A DNA stretch of 64,000 bases from Cryptomeria japonica (taxonomy: Eukaryota > Streptophyta > Pinopsida > Cupressales > Cupressaceae), in the NCBI RefSeq assembly GCF_030272615.1, contig NW_026728904.1:62001-126000 (forward strand), read 5' to 3'. The notes under the pieces are model-generated. The model saw only the letters and a list, made by a program, of their open reading frames with translations. It did not search any database and was not told the origin of the DNA. How positions within the stretch are numbered: the stretch's first letter is position 1; the number at the start of each line of letters is the position of its first letter. The translations under genes were made by a program, and so were the position numbers. This document shows, piece after piece, positions 9,598-19,760 of the stretch.

Positions 9598-11502
9598 CTA
9601 TGATGAACTCCCTCCCTCGGAGCCGCTTGGCCTTGATGAAATATGAGCCCTCGAAGGACCCACCCTAGGATCATCCCTCCTATCCCCTCTATCTGGTGGT
9701 GGTGGAGGACCCATAACCCCACCACTAGATGCCTGTCTCCTTCGGTTCCCTCCCATAGCTATCGCTATCCGTGATGGTCTATGGAAGCTCCTCGCCCACT
9801 GATCCGCTGGCACTACACCATAATAAAGATCTCACTAGTAGGCAATCTCCTCCCCTGCCCGTAGGACGTAGGCATAACCGGCCCCTGTGTCCTCTGCTGC
9901 CTGCCTCCTAGCCCTCAGTGCTATCTCAGCCTCTGTATAGCGTTGAATGGCCTAATCCCGCTCCCGCTCAGTATCTCTGAGCCGCCTCCTGAGCCTATCC
10001 CTCTCTCTCTCCAACTCCTGGATATCATCTACCTGTCCCTGGTAGATCTCCCTCAGCTCCGTCAGCTCATCCTCCTCGGCCTCCACCCCCTATGGCTCTG
10101 CCTATGGCTCCCCCTGTATGGGTGCCTGCCCCTGTGCCTGTACTGGTGCCTGCACTGGTACCTGTCCCTATACCTACACCTGTTTGGGACCCTGTGCTGT
10201 TGGCACCTGTAGCGGTAATCCACCGCGACCCCTCACCACCCGAGCCTGTCTGTCCTCTCCACCCTCCCTCTATGGTACCACTCTCCTCTCTCCAACTACC
10301 CCCCTCCTCCTCCATCGGCCTCTGCCCCTATCATCTCCATCATCATCCCCATCCCCACCACCATCTCCATCTAGTAGCTCCCCTAAATCCATTAGGTGTG
10401 GGAATGGATGCTCCGCCCAGTATGCTATGTACTCGACATCCATGCTGGCATCCTCGATCTCTGGCCACATGTCCTAGGGTAGAGGCATCATCTCTGCTAG
10501 CTGCGTAGCAACCTAATCATATGATAGCAATGGCCCAAATTGTGCCTGATCTTTGACAGTCCGTGCATACATGCCTGAACCCCATGGCATCCGCTGAATC
10601 CTGCCGAACTGCCTGCCCACCTTGTCTACTAGCTGCCTCTCCAGCACATAGGGCATCCACCCAATTAGGTACCTTCTCTGGAAGGTGTAGGGAAGCTCTA
10701 CAACATCATCCTCTCACTGCTCACATCCTAGGTATGGCCTCCATATGACCATGTCGATGTCATCAATCACCCATCGCCAGTGCTCTAGCCTGCCAATTCG
10801 TGGCTGCGACGTGATCATGTCGTATAAATGTACAAAACTGCATCCGTGACCTCTGCCTCTGAAATGTATCAGTCTCATCACTGGCAGATGCTCATAGGCC
10901 CACACCTATAACAATGTCACCCCACAGCCCAATCCCACTGACCCGTGGTACACAAACTGATGCAACTCATAATACAGATGTGCTAGCACACACGGTCCCC
11001 AGGCATATCTAGTGTGCTGTGTCACCAGTGTCTCCAGTGCACCTCCCTAGCCCATAGCCAACCCCCATGTCACTCTATCCAGAAACAGGAACCCACTAAT
11101 CGCTCCTCCTATCACCGCTGGCAGCACCAATCTTGTAGCAGTCATGGTGTCCCAAGCCACATGTCCAGCCCTCATCTCCAGTCCTGGGTCCTGGAACACT
11201 CGTCTCAGGGCCTCCCTGTCTCCATCTCGATCATATGGGATCAACTCCTTGTTGATCGGTATCCTCAGGATCCTGTATACATCCTCAAGGGTGACTGTCA
11301 TCTCACCCATTGGCAAATGGAATGTGCAAGTCTCAGAGTGCCATCTCTCTGCCAGTGTAGTCAGCAGTCCCATGTTCGCCCAAAACTCAGGCACATACAA
11401 AATATGTCTCAGACCCATAGCCTCGATCGCAGCTCAGTCCTCGGTTGTCAACTCAGGTCGCAACCTTTGAGTTGATGGGAATCTCTCCCATGACTCCAAC
11501 AT
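9598..11502 (-). pseudogene. Antisense ORF with plant mobile domain (PMD)
   Basis: Read on the minus strand in one frame from ATG 11502 to the stop at 9598 (about 634 codons). The N-terminal half carries the hallmarks of the plant mobile domain of MAIN/MAIL1-like proteins and some transposons: 'AAIEAMGLRHILYVPEF', 'LTTLAERWHSETCTFHLP', 'GEMTVTLEDVYRILRIPI', then 'VWAYEHLPVMRLIHF', 'HWRWVIDDIDMVIWRPY' and 'RRYLIGWMPYVLERQL'. After an acidic Gly/Asp linker comes a Gln-rich stretch, a charged coiled coil (about 10080-9950, 'LERERDRLRRRLRDTERERD') and a basic Pro-rich tail. At least a dozen in-frame TAG/TGA codons interrupt it, yet no frameshift. The stretch is clearly more GC-rich than its surroundings. 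The domain call is firm from pattern; function is unknown. Confidence 0.82.
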
Positions 11503-11549
11503 AGGCAAATACTCCTGTAGTCAAGCAAATCAATCATGTCAGTCATCGT

Positions 11550-11785
11550 GGCATTCACTGTTCATCTCAAAATGCTACTTTTTTATCTAAGTGCATATGG
11601 CATTCTATCCTAGTGGTACTCTCTATTCATCACAAAGTACTACGTGTGTTGCACTCCCTGTTCATCACAAAGTGCTGCTCACATTTGCACTCCCTGTTCA
11701 TCACAAAGTGCTGCTCATATTTTAGTACTCCCTGTTCATCACAAAGTACTCTATCTTGGTACTCACTGTTCATCACAAAGTGCCT
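11550..11785. repeat. Tandem repeat, units of about 33-39 bp
   Basis: Six variants of 'ctgttcatcacaaagtgct' start near 11556, 11619, 11655, 11690, 11729 and 11764, with short variable linkers. A single outlying 'tgttcatcacaga' lies near 11850. It sits directly upstream (minus strand) of the antisense ORF start, so it may belong to its leader. Confidence 0.8.
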
Positions 11786-11916
11786 TGATCTATCCTAGTC
11801 TTCCCTAGAGGACCTGCTTGAGTGTATCCTCTCAGCAGCTTATCTAATCGACAATGTATGTTCATCACAGAACTGCCAATTTGACCTAGAAGACATACAT
11901 TCACATTTTTGGACAC

Positions 11917-12150
11917 AAACACGCTTACCTAACATAAACGCGCTTGAAGACTGCATAGACGCGCCTGTTTTACACAGACGCGCCTGAAAGACACAGACAT
12001 GCCTTCTTGGCATAAACACACCTACACATCACAGACGCGGCCACATTTGGCACAAACGCGTTTTCCATCATAGACATGCCTAGCACCAACACAGACGTGC
12101 CTCGCGAGCATAGACGCACTTGGCACCAACGCAGATGCACCTAGACGTTT
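11917..12150 (-). repeat. 20-bp-period motif array, antisense copy
   Basis: On the plus strand the motif reads AGACGCGCCT, the reverse complement of the leader motif's core. AGAC/AAAC cores start at 11917, 11936, 11957, 11976, 11995, 12014, 12033, 12054, 12072, 12093, 12112 and 12133 (18-21 bp apart, mean near 20). It lies 415 bp upstream of the antisense ORF start and in the same orientation to that ORF as the leader arrays have to gag. Confidence 0.85.
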
Positions 12151-12654
12151 TTGACATATTTTGGACCCTAACCTAAAGCGCATTTATTTCCCTATCTACC
12201 ATGCATTAATGACAACAATAAATGCATCAAAGTAAAAGGAGGTTTTGCGGTACTTACCGACTCTCCTACCTCTGCTAGCCTCTGGAATCGGTGAACGCGG
12301 TTGAATCTATGAACGAAGGCCATCGCTGCTGACTGCTGCTGCTCTTTTCTCTCTCTACACTTTGCTCTCATGGATGTGTAGATGACAATGAGGATGTATT
12401 TTCCCCCGTGGTCTATCTTATAGACTACCCTAGACCTAGCCCTCGTCTCCCGAGTCTGTCTTCTTTATCCCGTGACTTTGTCACTTTATTCGGTCAGTCC
12501 ATTCTAGCCTTTCTTTCTTATCGAGAGATTGTCTGCGATCTTTGCAAACATTTTCATCCAATCTCTCGAGGGGGCATATCATTCCCATCTTGGGGTAACT
12601 CTGTATCAGTTCATATTATCTTCTTTGAAATAATGCGACAAGCCGCATTGTCTC
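12151..12654. other. 3' untranslated stretch of the Tat element
   Basis: About 500 bp between the antisense array and the polypurine tract. Contains 'tcgagaga' words but no supported gene. On the minus strand it is the likely promoter region of the antisense transcript, though no convincing TATA box is placed. Confidence 0.4.
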
Positions 12655-12668
12655 AAAGAGGGGCAAAA
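12655..12668 (+). promoter_or_regulatory. Polypurine tract
   Basis: AAAGAGGGGCAAAA directly abuts the 3' LTR. It is the expected primer for plus-strand DNA synthesis. Confidence 0.85.
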
Positions 12669-13433
12669 TGTAGACACCCAAGATTGTCCAGTCTAATTAA
12701 ATAAATATTTTATTTATTTAATTATCTAAGCTTAATTCTTCTATTAATTAAATAAATCTTTATTTATTTAATTAATTCATTTATCCTCTTCTACCCTTAT
12801 TTCTCATTTAAATAAATACATTTATTTATTTAAATTATCCTTTTTCCTAAATTAAATAAATATCTTATTTATTTAATTGATCCCACTTCTTCTATTAATT
12901 ATATAAATCTTTATTTATTTAATTAATTCATTAACCTTTTCTACCCATGACACATGTCATTCATCTCTTAATTCATACACTACCTACCCCTTTCATTATT
13001 TAATTATTTCTTTTACCTACCCTCTAATCATAGTTGGCCTCCTTTTACACCTCTCAATCTTATCCCTCCATTTCATATTGTGTCTTCTATATAAGGAGAT
13101 ACTTCCTTCATTATCAAACCCTAATGAATTTTATTCACTTGACTACATTACGATCCTACTTGCAACCACATTTCGTTCTTTGTTGAGCTCTTGTGCACAT
13201 AAAATCTGAGAGCAAATATATCAAACAAGATCAATGGAGATAGGAAGAATGGAGATCCAAACCCTATTGGACATGTGATGGTATAATCTTTGTGATTTCG
13301 TTTGATTTGCATTGTCTTAGGTAATCTTCATATGTTATGGTGGATCTTTGTTGTTGTTAGGCTAGGGTTTTGTGGTTGAATTCATTTAGCCTTTCAATAT
13401 CATTATTGTTGTTATCCATTTTCACCATATACA
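12669..13433 (+). repeat. 3' LTR of Tat element
   Basis: 765 bp, same length and ends as the 5' LTR. The 15 differences are 14 transitions and one G/T transversion. TATA box at 13088-13095. Confidence 0.95.
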
Positions 13434-13438
13434 TCTCC
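13434..13438. other. Target-site duplication, right copy
   Basis: TCTCC, identical to 799-803. Confidence 0.9.
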
Positions 13439-14376
13439 AACTACAATCTTGTCACTATTACTAAGTGATTGTAGTGTAGAACTTTTTGGCCAGGCATATA
13501 ATCAATGAATGTTACACCATTTGTATCTATCTTTATTTGTAACTGAACCAGTGGGATATTTTTGCCCATCATCATCACTGACAGATTCCAATAACTTGCA
13601 TTTTGGTTGTGTGCATCCCAGTAGATAATAATCTACACTTTCAATATGTCCGGATCAACAATCACTGTAAAAATATCACTTGTGAAAATAGACCGTGCAT
13701 GTATATATATTACAAGCAATATTAGTTCATTACACATTTTTAAATTAATGAAGAATTTAAAAATTTGTACATGTACATATATTTAATTTACAAAATATGC
13801 ATCCACGCACATGTAACAACTAAATCAGAAACATGTTCATAATCAGCTGAATATAGAGGATCATGAATATCAATAATGTCACTATCTTCGTAAGGAGGCA
13901 TTGTGCTAAAATATTTCATATCCCATTGCAAAACATCCATTAGCAATATTTTGATAATGAGTATCTTTGTTGTTCGCAATGCAATCAACAGAAAAGCATG
14001 ATTTTCCTCTTACAAGAATAACAGGAGGCTTGCTAAATCTCATAGTCATGACTTGATGAAAAATTCTAATACCATTAATGGATTGACAATTATAAGGATT
14101 TGATCGATCAAATCTGATGATGTCCAAAAATTATTTAGTCAATTTTAGTTCATTTCGCATACACCTATATATATATACACTTGAATTTTAAAAATAATTC
14201 AAGAACACCAAGAATGTTTAAGAAATTATATATATATGTACCTTTAACTTCCCAAAAATAACGCTTGTTGTAAGTTATATCACAACCAACAAAATGATTT
14301 TTGTGCCATTCAATAATATGATTAGATTTATGTATGGTGTTACCTGTACAAAAACTCTTTTTCTAGAAAATTGGAC

Positions 14377-14378
<2 letters not shown>

Positions 14379-14466
<88 letters not shown>
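14379..14466. repeat. (CA)44 microsatellite
   Basis: 88 bases of uninterrupted CA. It lies in the intron between transposase exons 14652-14491 and 14362-14242. The long CA/TG repeat peptides readable here are not genes. Confidence 0.97.
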
Positions 14467-14473
<7 letters not shown>

Positions 14474-14763
14474 CTATGAAGATAATTTACCTGCAAGTTC
14501 ATGTTGGCGAAGTGCACGCTTCACACATGCTCCTGCTCCATCATGCTCACCTTTTCCATGGCCACTCTCAAAGAAGTTCCACAAAAACTTTATGCTACGT
14601 TGAGCATGTTGTAGGGATAACCAATTAAAATCTTTTGCAGACTTAAATTGCCCTAACATGAATAACATATATATTAAATATATACATTTAAACTTTTGAC
14701 CTATTATATACAATCAAATCATATATATATAAAAACAAATAATCAATTTCAAATCTAATGCAC

Positions 14764-16456
14764 TTACTGACACATCCATCTGACCAAATCCAATGTTGGT
14801 ACATTCTATCCCACAATCTTTAATATATTCAAAAAACATTCCAAAACAATGTGCTACATAGCTCCTATCATGACACGTATCATCACTGATATTGAAATGG
14901 ACCCCCTTGATGATAATGCATTCATTTTCAGTACTCTCTATACCATCCACATAAAATTGTGCATGTCTATAGAAAACTTGTACAAATATTACAACTTGAT
15001 CATAATGATAATATTGACTTTGAATTTCCATGTCAGGACTAAATGTATAGTTCTCAGAGAAATCTACAATTGAAAGAATACAACCTGGTGGAAAATAATT
15101 CTTTGAATCACGGAATTGTTTAGCCTTCCATCTTGCACCATGACAATGTTGGATGTGTGGATATATCATATTACAAAATCTATCTATAAACTGAATGTAG
15201 GGAAATTCACTCTCTTCCAACATATTTTTTTTGGATTTAGTTCCTGACTTACTTTGGTATGTCTCATATTCAAATCTCTTCCATATAACTAGTGCATGGA
15301 TATCAAAATTCTCTGTTTGCAACACAAACTTACTCAAAAATCCACAAACATTGCATTCACCTTTTATACATTGTATTTTGAACTCATCGGAATCTTCTAA
15401 TTTATCACATAAAATAGACTTCACAAATTGTGTTGTACTTGTAGGAATGATTAGATTTTGATTAATTGTTGCAATGAACTTCTTATATGATTGCAAGTGT
15501 AGATGAAATTCAACATGATTTCGACAACAAGTTTCACGTACCTTATTTATGTGTACAAAGCAAGGACGAAATCTCTCACACATCCTTTGGCAAATCTTTA
15601 CATCTGAGAATTCTTGCTTGAATGTTTCAAACAATTCACTTTGTGTTGTATCTAAGAAATGTTTTGGATGTGTAATGTTTTTACTATCTTCATCTATCAT
15701 CTGTAAAGTATCCCTTCTATTGGAAGAAACACGAGATTGGTTGGTCCAAAAATCAATGATCTGTCTTTTTACATCTTCAAAAATTCTATCTTTTTTAGGA
15801 ACCCTACAGATATTTACCCAATTTTTTTTGATGTTTTCATCCAACATATTTCTCTTCCTAATATATCTTTGAACAAATCTTCTAGATACATTCATTAATT
15901 GAGAAACTACATTAACTTGTTTTTTACGAGTCAATTCCTTACTAGTAATCATAGTCATCAATGATTTACTTGCAACACTTAAATCAACACCTCGACTTGT
16001 GTTCTCAATACAATTCAATGCTTCTTGTAAATTGTCAATTATAGTTTCTTTTACTAATGTATCATGAGAACTTTTCTTATTATCAACACCCAAAAAGTCC
16101 AAAACAGGTTTCATTTCCCTTTTCCTAAATAACTTAGAAAATAATTGTGCTCTTCCAACAATAGACTTATTTTTAAAATAATCATCCCATAAATTCTTAA
16201 ATGGCAATTTTAATGTGCTTTCAGGTATCATATCTTTAGATGGAATTTCATTGAAAAGACTATCTTCATCTATTTCCATCAAATTTTCCATACCAGAAAA
16301 AAAAAATTCATCTTGTATCTGAGTAGATGTTTCTTGAACATCATCAGGTTGATCTTGAACAAAAATAGATTGTTGTTGACTACATTTTGTATGACCTTTC
16401 ATCTTATTTTCCCTTTTACGATCATACAGCCTTGATCTAGTCTTCTTATTCCCCAT
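14764..16456 (-). pseudogene. Main exon of an unusual DDE-type transposase
   Basis: An open frame from ATG 16456 for about 564 codons, the longest intact frame in the window. A Lys-rich N-terminus ('MGNKKTRSRLYDRKRENK') is followed by a helical region, a Cys/His segment ('KVRETCCRNHVEFHLHLQ', then 'CIKGECNVCG') and, near residue 465, 'GCILSIVDFSENYTF', 'EIQSQYYHYDQVVIF' and later 'NIGFGQMDVS'. This order (zinc-binding region, D in DFSENY, EIQS, second D before QFK) matches a family of transposon proteins common in animals and scattered in other eukaryotes, rare in seed plants in my experience. I cannot name the superfamily with certainty (Sola-like is one possibility). The coding frame is strikingly intact although the 3' exons are broken. 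Confidence 0.65.
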
Positions 16457-18119
16457 TGCAAAAAATATTTAGATCTTCAAAATTTTGTGCTTTGAATCTA
16501 AAAACAACACATGCAAATATGCATATCTTGAAAATTTAGTTTTTTGAACTAAAAAGGTTATATATCTAATAACTTTTCGTCGGTTCATTAAAAAAAAGTG
16601 TAATTAGTGAAATGTATAATAATTTTGCATTCTTAAACTTAACACATGTAAATTTCATCCATTTAGATCATTTGATTTGAAGTCCAATTTTTATAATTTA
16701 GAAAACGAAAAAATAAGGCTCAAGAAATTTAGGAGCATTGATTAAAAAGTAAGAACTTAAGTATCCTTCAATTAGTTACATTTGATTATATGCAATGTAC
16801 ATATGAATGTGATTTAATAACATTAGTTGCTTGAAATCACTTAACTAATATATATAGAGAATTTGAGTCAAGTATTAGGAAATAAAAGATAATATAATTC
16901 ATTACTAAATAGTGTTGGATATATGGCCAAGAAATGGTTATCGTCATATCACAGTGATTAAAGATTATGGTTAATCTAAAAAATATTTAATATCCAAAAA
17001 CAATCTAATATTGTAAATTAAGCATGATTGAAAAAATAATTTCAAATAACATACTTAGAAAGGGTAGACGCCTTCTGAAAAAATATTCAAAATCTTCGCC
17101 CCTTTACAAAATTATAAATATTCGCCCCTTTATAATCTTCCTACTCGCTCCAAAATGCCACTTTATTTGAAAAAAAGGATTGTTTGAAAAAATAACTCGT
17201 ATAATTTTTGTACTTTATTGATTTGGTTTTTTTAATGGAAAAAATAATTCTTTTTTATATGTGGTTCAAGCGATCGGCCACTTGTATGACCGGTCGTGTC
17301 GGCTATCATAGTTCCGACTAAAACGTTTCTGGCTGGAATGAGTTATGTGGAATGCCAAGTGGCAGACACATCAACAAAAATGATGATTTTCTCAAACTTG
17401 TCACTTCTGCAACAAAATTCAATAGGTAAATTAAAATTATTAAAAATAAATAAAAATACCCTTTTTAAGAGATCGAAGTCACGATTTTACTCATAATTTT
17501 TTTAATGTTTTGATTACATTTAATATATAAAAACTTAAAAATACTACAACTAGGTATTCTTTTGTTCGATATGAGTCTTCTTTGAAAAACAAAAAAAAAT
17601 ATCAAATCACTTCAAAACAGATTGAAAAAAATATGGTTCACTAGAAGAGAGAGTCTTCTCCAAAAGGGTATTTTTAGTTTTTGGATTATCATAAATTGAA
17701 TAGACAAATTGTGCTGGGAGACAAAAATTGTCAAATTATGGTGTATTCGACTTCCAAATGCTATTACAAATAAAATATACATCAATTTTTTTATTTTTTT
17801 TCATGGACTATATAAATATGTGATTTATAACTAATGTCAAAATGAGAAAAAAAAGTTAATTTACATTTACTTTTGAGGTGGGAACCAAACCCCCTATTTT
17901 TCAGCGTTTTTCAGCAATAAAAAAATGGAATTTAAAGATTAGAAAAATATAAATTATTGACAAAAAAATTTCAAAAATAGTAGACTTAAACTTCAACAAA
18001 TTTTACACATTTCATCAGTTTACATCATCTTCAAATTCAAAATGCAAATGACACTTTTATGACGACAAAATTGAACAGTTATTGTTGTGTTAGCCTTTTC
18101 CTTTGTAAAAGTGTGACAC
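16457..18119. other. AT-rich intergenic DNA
   Basis: No supported gene. It is the 5' flank of the transposase gene. Near 17090-17125 'ttcgcccctttacaaaattataaatattcgcccctttat' style repeats echo words seen near 23150 and 37080-37300. No matching terminal inverted repeat was found. Confidence 0.5.
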
Positions 18120-19047
18120 AGGTTTGTACTTTTACCCTGTTGTTATTCTTTTCATGTGGGGTTTTATGGAGGAGATCATACTTGACATAGTGAGCATTTA
18201 GAGGTGTGTGTAGAAGGACATACTACAGGATTTGATTTAAAGTGTTTCTCTCTTTGTTTGGGTTATCTTCTTGTACGTTCGTATTCACATTATATTGGTT
18301 GGAGGTTGTTTGGAGCTATGTGTTCACTAGTTTTGTGTTGATGTGTTGTCATGTAGGAGATGGCATAAAGGTCCTTTTATCTCTTTCTCTTGTTGGTGTA
18401 GAGAACATGGGAGAATGTTGCAGACATGGTGTGACTAGTACTTGCAGGTTATTGGTTTACATGATGTTCATATTGATGTGGATGTTCTTGATACTACATG
18501 GTTACACTTCTATGATATGTTATTAGTGGATTCATTTTTGATATTGGCATCACCTATGCAGTGGGAGTTCATTGGTGTACATACGTGGCAGGTATTACAC
18601 TTGGGGCCTATGATTGCATGTTACAAGTTGTATATGTTGATGAGATCTTATTCACTTGGTTTGTATCCCTTAGAGGCATGTATAGTTGATGTGTTAGCAC
18701 TTGTTGTGGGTGTTATTTCAGTTATGTAAACAACTACCTTTGCATTGGATACCTTTGGATTAGTGTTTGTGTTTGGATATCTGTTGGTGCAGGACTTATC
18801 ATTTGTTGTGATAGAGTGTGTGGCTTTCTCTTTGGATGGCCTTTTCATGTCCAATAACAGTGGCATGATAAAGGGTGGGATAATTCATGTATGAGGTGGT
18901 GGTCACCTTGTTCTTGTTGTAGGTATCTTGATAGAGCACATGGAGCACTTCGATTCAATGATGGTATATGTGCGTGGAGAGATCAGTCTCTTGTTTGTGT
19001 GACAGATTACTTCGTGGCCCTTATGCAATGTATACAAGTGGGAGAAT
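18120..19047 (+). other. T/G-rich internal region of a possible non-autonomous LTR element
   Basis: T/G-rich, with no protein domain recognised in any frame. It ends 'aagtgggagaa', a polypurine-like tract of the form found before the Copia LTR at 57481, followed by TGTTGGG. That suggests the 3' end of an LTR element that lacks recognisable pol. Confidence 0.3.
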
Positions 19048-19760
19048 GTTGGGAAAATGGTGTTGTAAACCTTGCATAATAATGTTTTATCAATGTATTA
19101 TTTTATTATTGTGTGAGGTGGACACAGAATTATACTCTAATATCATATTGTATTGTTGCACCTAGGTACACCTAGATGAACATGCAACATGTAGAGATTC
19201 CCTTGGAATATTCTTGTAACCACTTGATAAGTTGTATTAAGTTGTATTGACACATTGATATTATTATATTATATTTATTTAATATTGAGGAATAAAATTA
19301 TGATGATCTACCCAATATTAAATGTGAGTCAAAGGTAGGTAGGAAAAATATTATATTTTATTGTCACATGGTTTTGGGCACATGGTTTGATGTAATACCA
19401 CTTGGTGGTTTTGTGGGAGCTTGCATTTATAAAAGAACCACAAGGATAGTTGTTCGGGTTGGTTAGTTAGCCAGGTTAGCATTTGTCAATGTTGGAAGCA
19501 TGGCATGTGATGTGTGGATTCATGCTTGATCACATGGAGTGCTTGTTGATGGCTTGTTATGGTAGGGCTTTGAGAAGCTTTCCATAGTTGTATTGTAATG
19601 GACGCATTGCTGATAATACATGTTGGATGATGCTTTTGGAGACTGGTTTTTTCCCTCATGAGGGTTTTCCTAGGATATATCTTGTGTCACATTTTCATGG
19701 GTATGTTGTCTATTATTTTCATGTGGATTCTATATATTGATTTGATTAAGATCTCAATTG
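19048..19760 (+). repeat. Candidate 3' LTR, right end undefined
   Basis: Starts TGTTGGGAAAATGG after the purine tract. Contains 'gcatttataaaagaacc' near 19423, a possible TATA region, and 'ttccctcatgagggttttcc' near 19650, a motif shared by the R-U5 region of the Copia LTRs in this window. I could not find its CA end, partner LTR or target duplication. Confidence 0.35.

Larger units (their letters stand above)
804..13433 (+). mobile_element. Complete Ty3/gypsy (Tat-type) LTR retrotransposon, internally deleted
   Basis: A 12,630-bp element bounded by two 765-bp LTRs (TG...CA), a primer-binding-like site, a polypurine tract and a 5-bp target duplication. Its plus strand carries gag and protease plus remnants of RNase H and the integrase C-terminus in one frame. 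Reverse transcriptase, most of RNase H and the integrase core are missing, so it could only move with enzymes supplied by a relative. A long antisense ORF with a plant mobile domain lies between the pol remnant and the 3' LTR; extra ORFs at this place are known in the Tat lineage. The LTRs differ at 15 of 765 positions (14 transitions, no indels), about 2%: the youngest datable insertion here. Tat assignment rests on the protease and zinc-knuckle style and the layout. Confidence 0.93.
13434..14652 (-). pseudogene. 3' exons of the DDE-type transposase gene
   Basis: Minus-strand pieces downstream of the main exon, each with plausible plant splice sites. Exon 14652-14491 encodes 'QFKSAKDFNWLSLQHAQRS' and 'WNFFESGHGKGEHDGAG', then a GCAG/GTAAAT donor. 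Exon 14362-14242 (after TTTTCTAG) ends 'CDITYNKRYFWEVK' before GTACAT. About 14130-13795 encodes 'DIIRFDRSNPYNCQSINGIR' and, after a probable frameshift near 13910, 'PPYEDSDIIDIHDPLY'. About 13690-13434 encodes 'YWDAHNQNASYWNLSVMMGK' and runs into the Tat element. Several stops show decay. The HGKG...DG segment is where the family's third catalytic acid is expected. Exon edges are by eye. Confidence 0.62.

Noticed and set aside
9943-10508. Plus-strand ORFs of 89-138 codons opposite the antisense ORF
   Set aside because: They are low-complexity Pro/Leu/His shadows of the GC-rich minus-strand mobile-domain ORF, which has recognisable motifs.
14275-14628. ORFs made of repeated Thr-His or Cys-Val
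   Set aside because: They are translations of the (CA)44 microsatellite.
18242-18866. Three overlapping plus- and minus-strand ORFs of 72-95 codons
   Set aside because: Composition is driven by T/G bias and no motif is visible.
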